In this document: positions 63,562 through 64,000 of the stretch, piece by piece | Layout: each line of letters begins with the position of its first letter | Numbering within the stretch: the first letter of the stretch is position 1 | Assembly (NCBI GenBank): GCA_031841125.1 | Contig: CM063113.1 | Location: 19,613,312 to 19,677,311, forward strand | Reading direction: 5' to 3' | Origin: Acanthococcus lagerstroemiae | Taxonomy: Eukaryota > Arthropoda > Insecta > Hemiptera > Eriococcidae | DNA: 64,000 nucleotides | Notes under the pieces: generated by a model | What the model saw: only the letters and a program-made list of their open reading frames with translations | Told to the model about the DNA's origin: nothing | The model's database searches: none | Position numbers and translations under genes: made by a program

Positions 63562-64000
63562 CAACGCTCATGCGTGAATGATTTAGACTCTCCTAGGTTA
63601 GTTTTAGCCGATGACATAATACTAATGATAAACAAAGCAACAGATTTCATACAAATGGGTGAGGAACTTCTATTAAAATGTAAGGCAGCTGGATTAATCA
63701 TGAATGCTTCAAAATGTATTATTTTTTCTAATGACAAAAAAATCCAACAGGAAATTCAAACGAAATTAAATACCTTCGCCAAATAATGTTTTTTACAGAC
63801 CGGAGAAAAAACGAACTATCTAATAGACTCCAAAAGGTATGGAATAGATTCTGGTGACTGAAAAATGTATTCAAAGGGATAAGAACAATTAGATTGAAGA
63901 GTAAGGTGTGGAAGAATTGTATACAATCAACATCAGCTTACGGTGCGCAAACCTGGGCTTTGAGTAGCTCAGACTTAGCCAGGTTAGGAAATTCATAGAA
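63562..64000 (+). pseudogene. RTE-like LINE RT fragment, cut by window end
   Basis: On the + strand: RLVLADDIILM, where LADD occupies the catalytic FADD position; FIQMGEELLLKCKAAGLIMN; ASKCIIFSNDKK; then in other frames ELSNRLQKVWNRFW, LKNVFKGI and SAYGAQTWALSS. Same clade as 45463-47170 and 58255-59136 but opposite orientation. It may continue past 64000. Confidence 0.7.

Overview
This is arthropod, most likely insect, nuclear DNA. It shows AT-rich non-coding sequence, Bel/Pao, Penelope-like, RTE-like and Jockey-like retroelements, a tRNA-derived SINE and hAT-type MITEs. No tRNA or rRNA gene, operon or bacterial signature was found. I cannot name the species. I see no complete host gene. The only host-coding candidate is a 31-codon first exon with a GTAAGT donor at 1909-2001 on the + strand. 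If it is real, most of the window could be the first intron of a large gene, or intergenic.

Left third (1-17000). An RTE-like retrotransposon on the minus strand (endonuclease part 6685-7264, reverse transcriptase part 3290-4088) was split by a Penelope-like element (PLE, 4089-6672) that left a 12-bp target duplication. The PLE carries hammerhead-ribozyme-like motifs in two oppositely oriented terminal repeats, and a 364-bp TIR element (5103-5466) interrupts it. A 134-bp SINE-like repeat (3360-3493, 15-bp target duplication) sits in the same RTE. A Helitron-like 3' end (7319-7350) adjoins a 247-bp tandem duplication. A nearly full-length Bel/Pao LTR retrotransposon (10072-16650) is inserted in a repeat-rich locus. 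It has 203-bp LTRs, a 5-bp target duplication, one in-frame TGA in the integrase region, and an extra small basic ORF after pol.

Middle (17000-45000). This part holds a 606-bp TIR element, several minisatellite-like arrays (20652, 21480, 37160, 38310), and a broken but nearly full-length Jockey-like LINE (27384-31174) whose ORF1 stop and ORF2 start overlap as TAATG. It also holds further LINE fragments in both orientations. A tRNA-derived SINE (33275-33492) with a 14-bp target duplication lies inside an RTE fragment. Three non-autonomous DNA-element relics cluster at 40.2-42.3 kb, including a clean 522-bp hAT MITE with an 8-bp target duplication.

Right third (45000-64000). Here are an RTE relic that lost its catalytic FADD segment, an unrecognised broken ORF (47372-48037), and two 5'/3'-truncated LINE fragments of one family (50515-50905, 55228-56415). 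A second PLE copy (51540-54154) keeps an intact-looking hammerhead core and a GIY-YIG endonuclease frame, and is interrupted by a 1.34-kb unclassified insertion. Two foldback MITEs (54826-54991, 56817-57113), further RTE fragments and a 137-bp tandem repeat (60228) follow.

Almost every long open frame here therefore belongs to a mobile element. The main biological content is the record of nested insertions, with exact target-site duplications at many junctions, and the self-cleaving ribozyme candidates of the PLE family.
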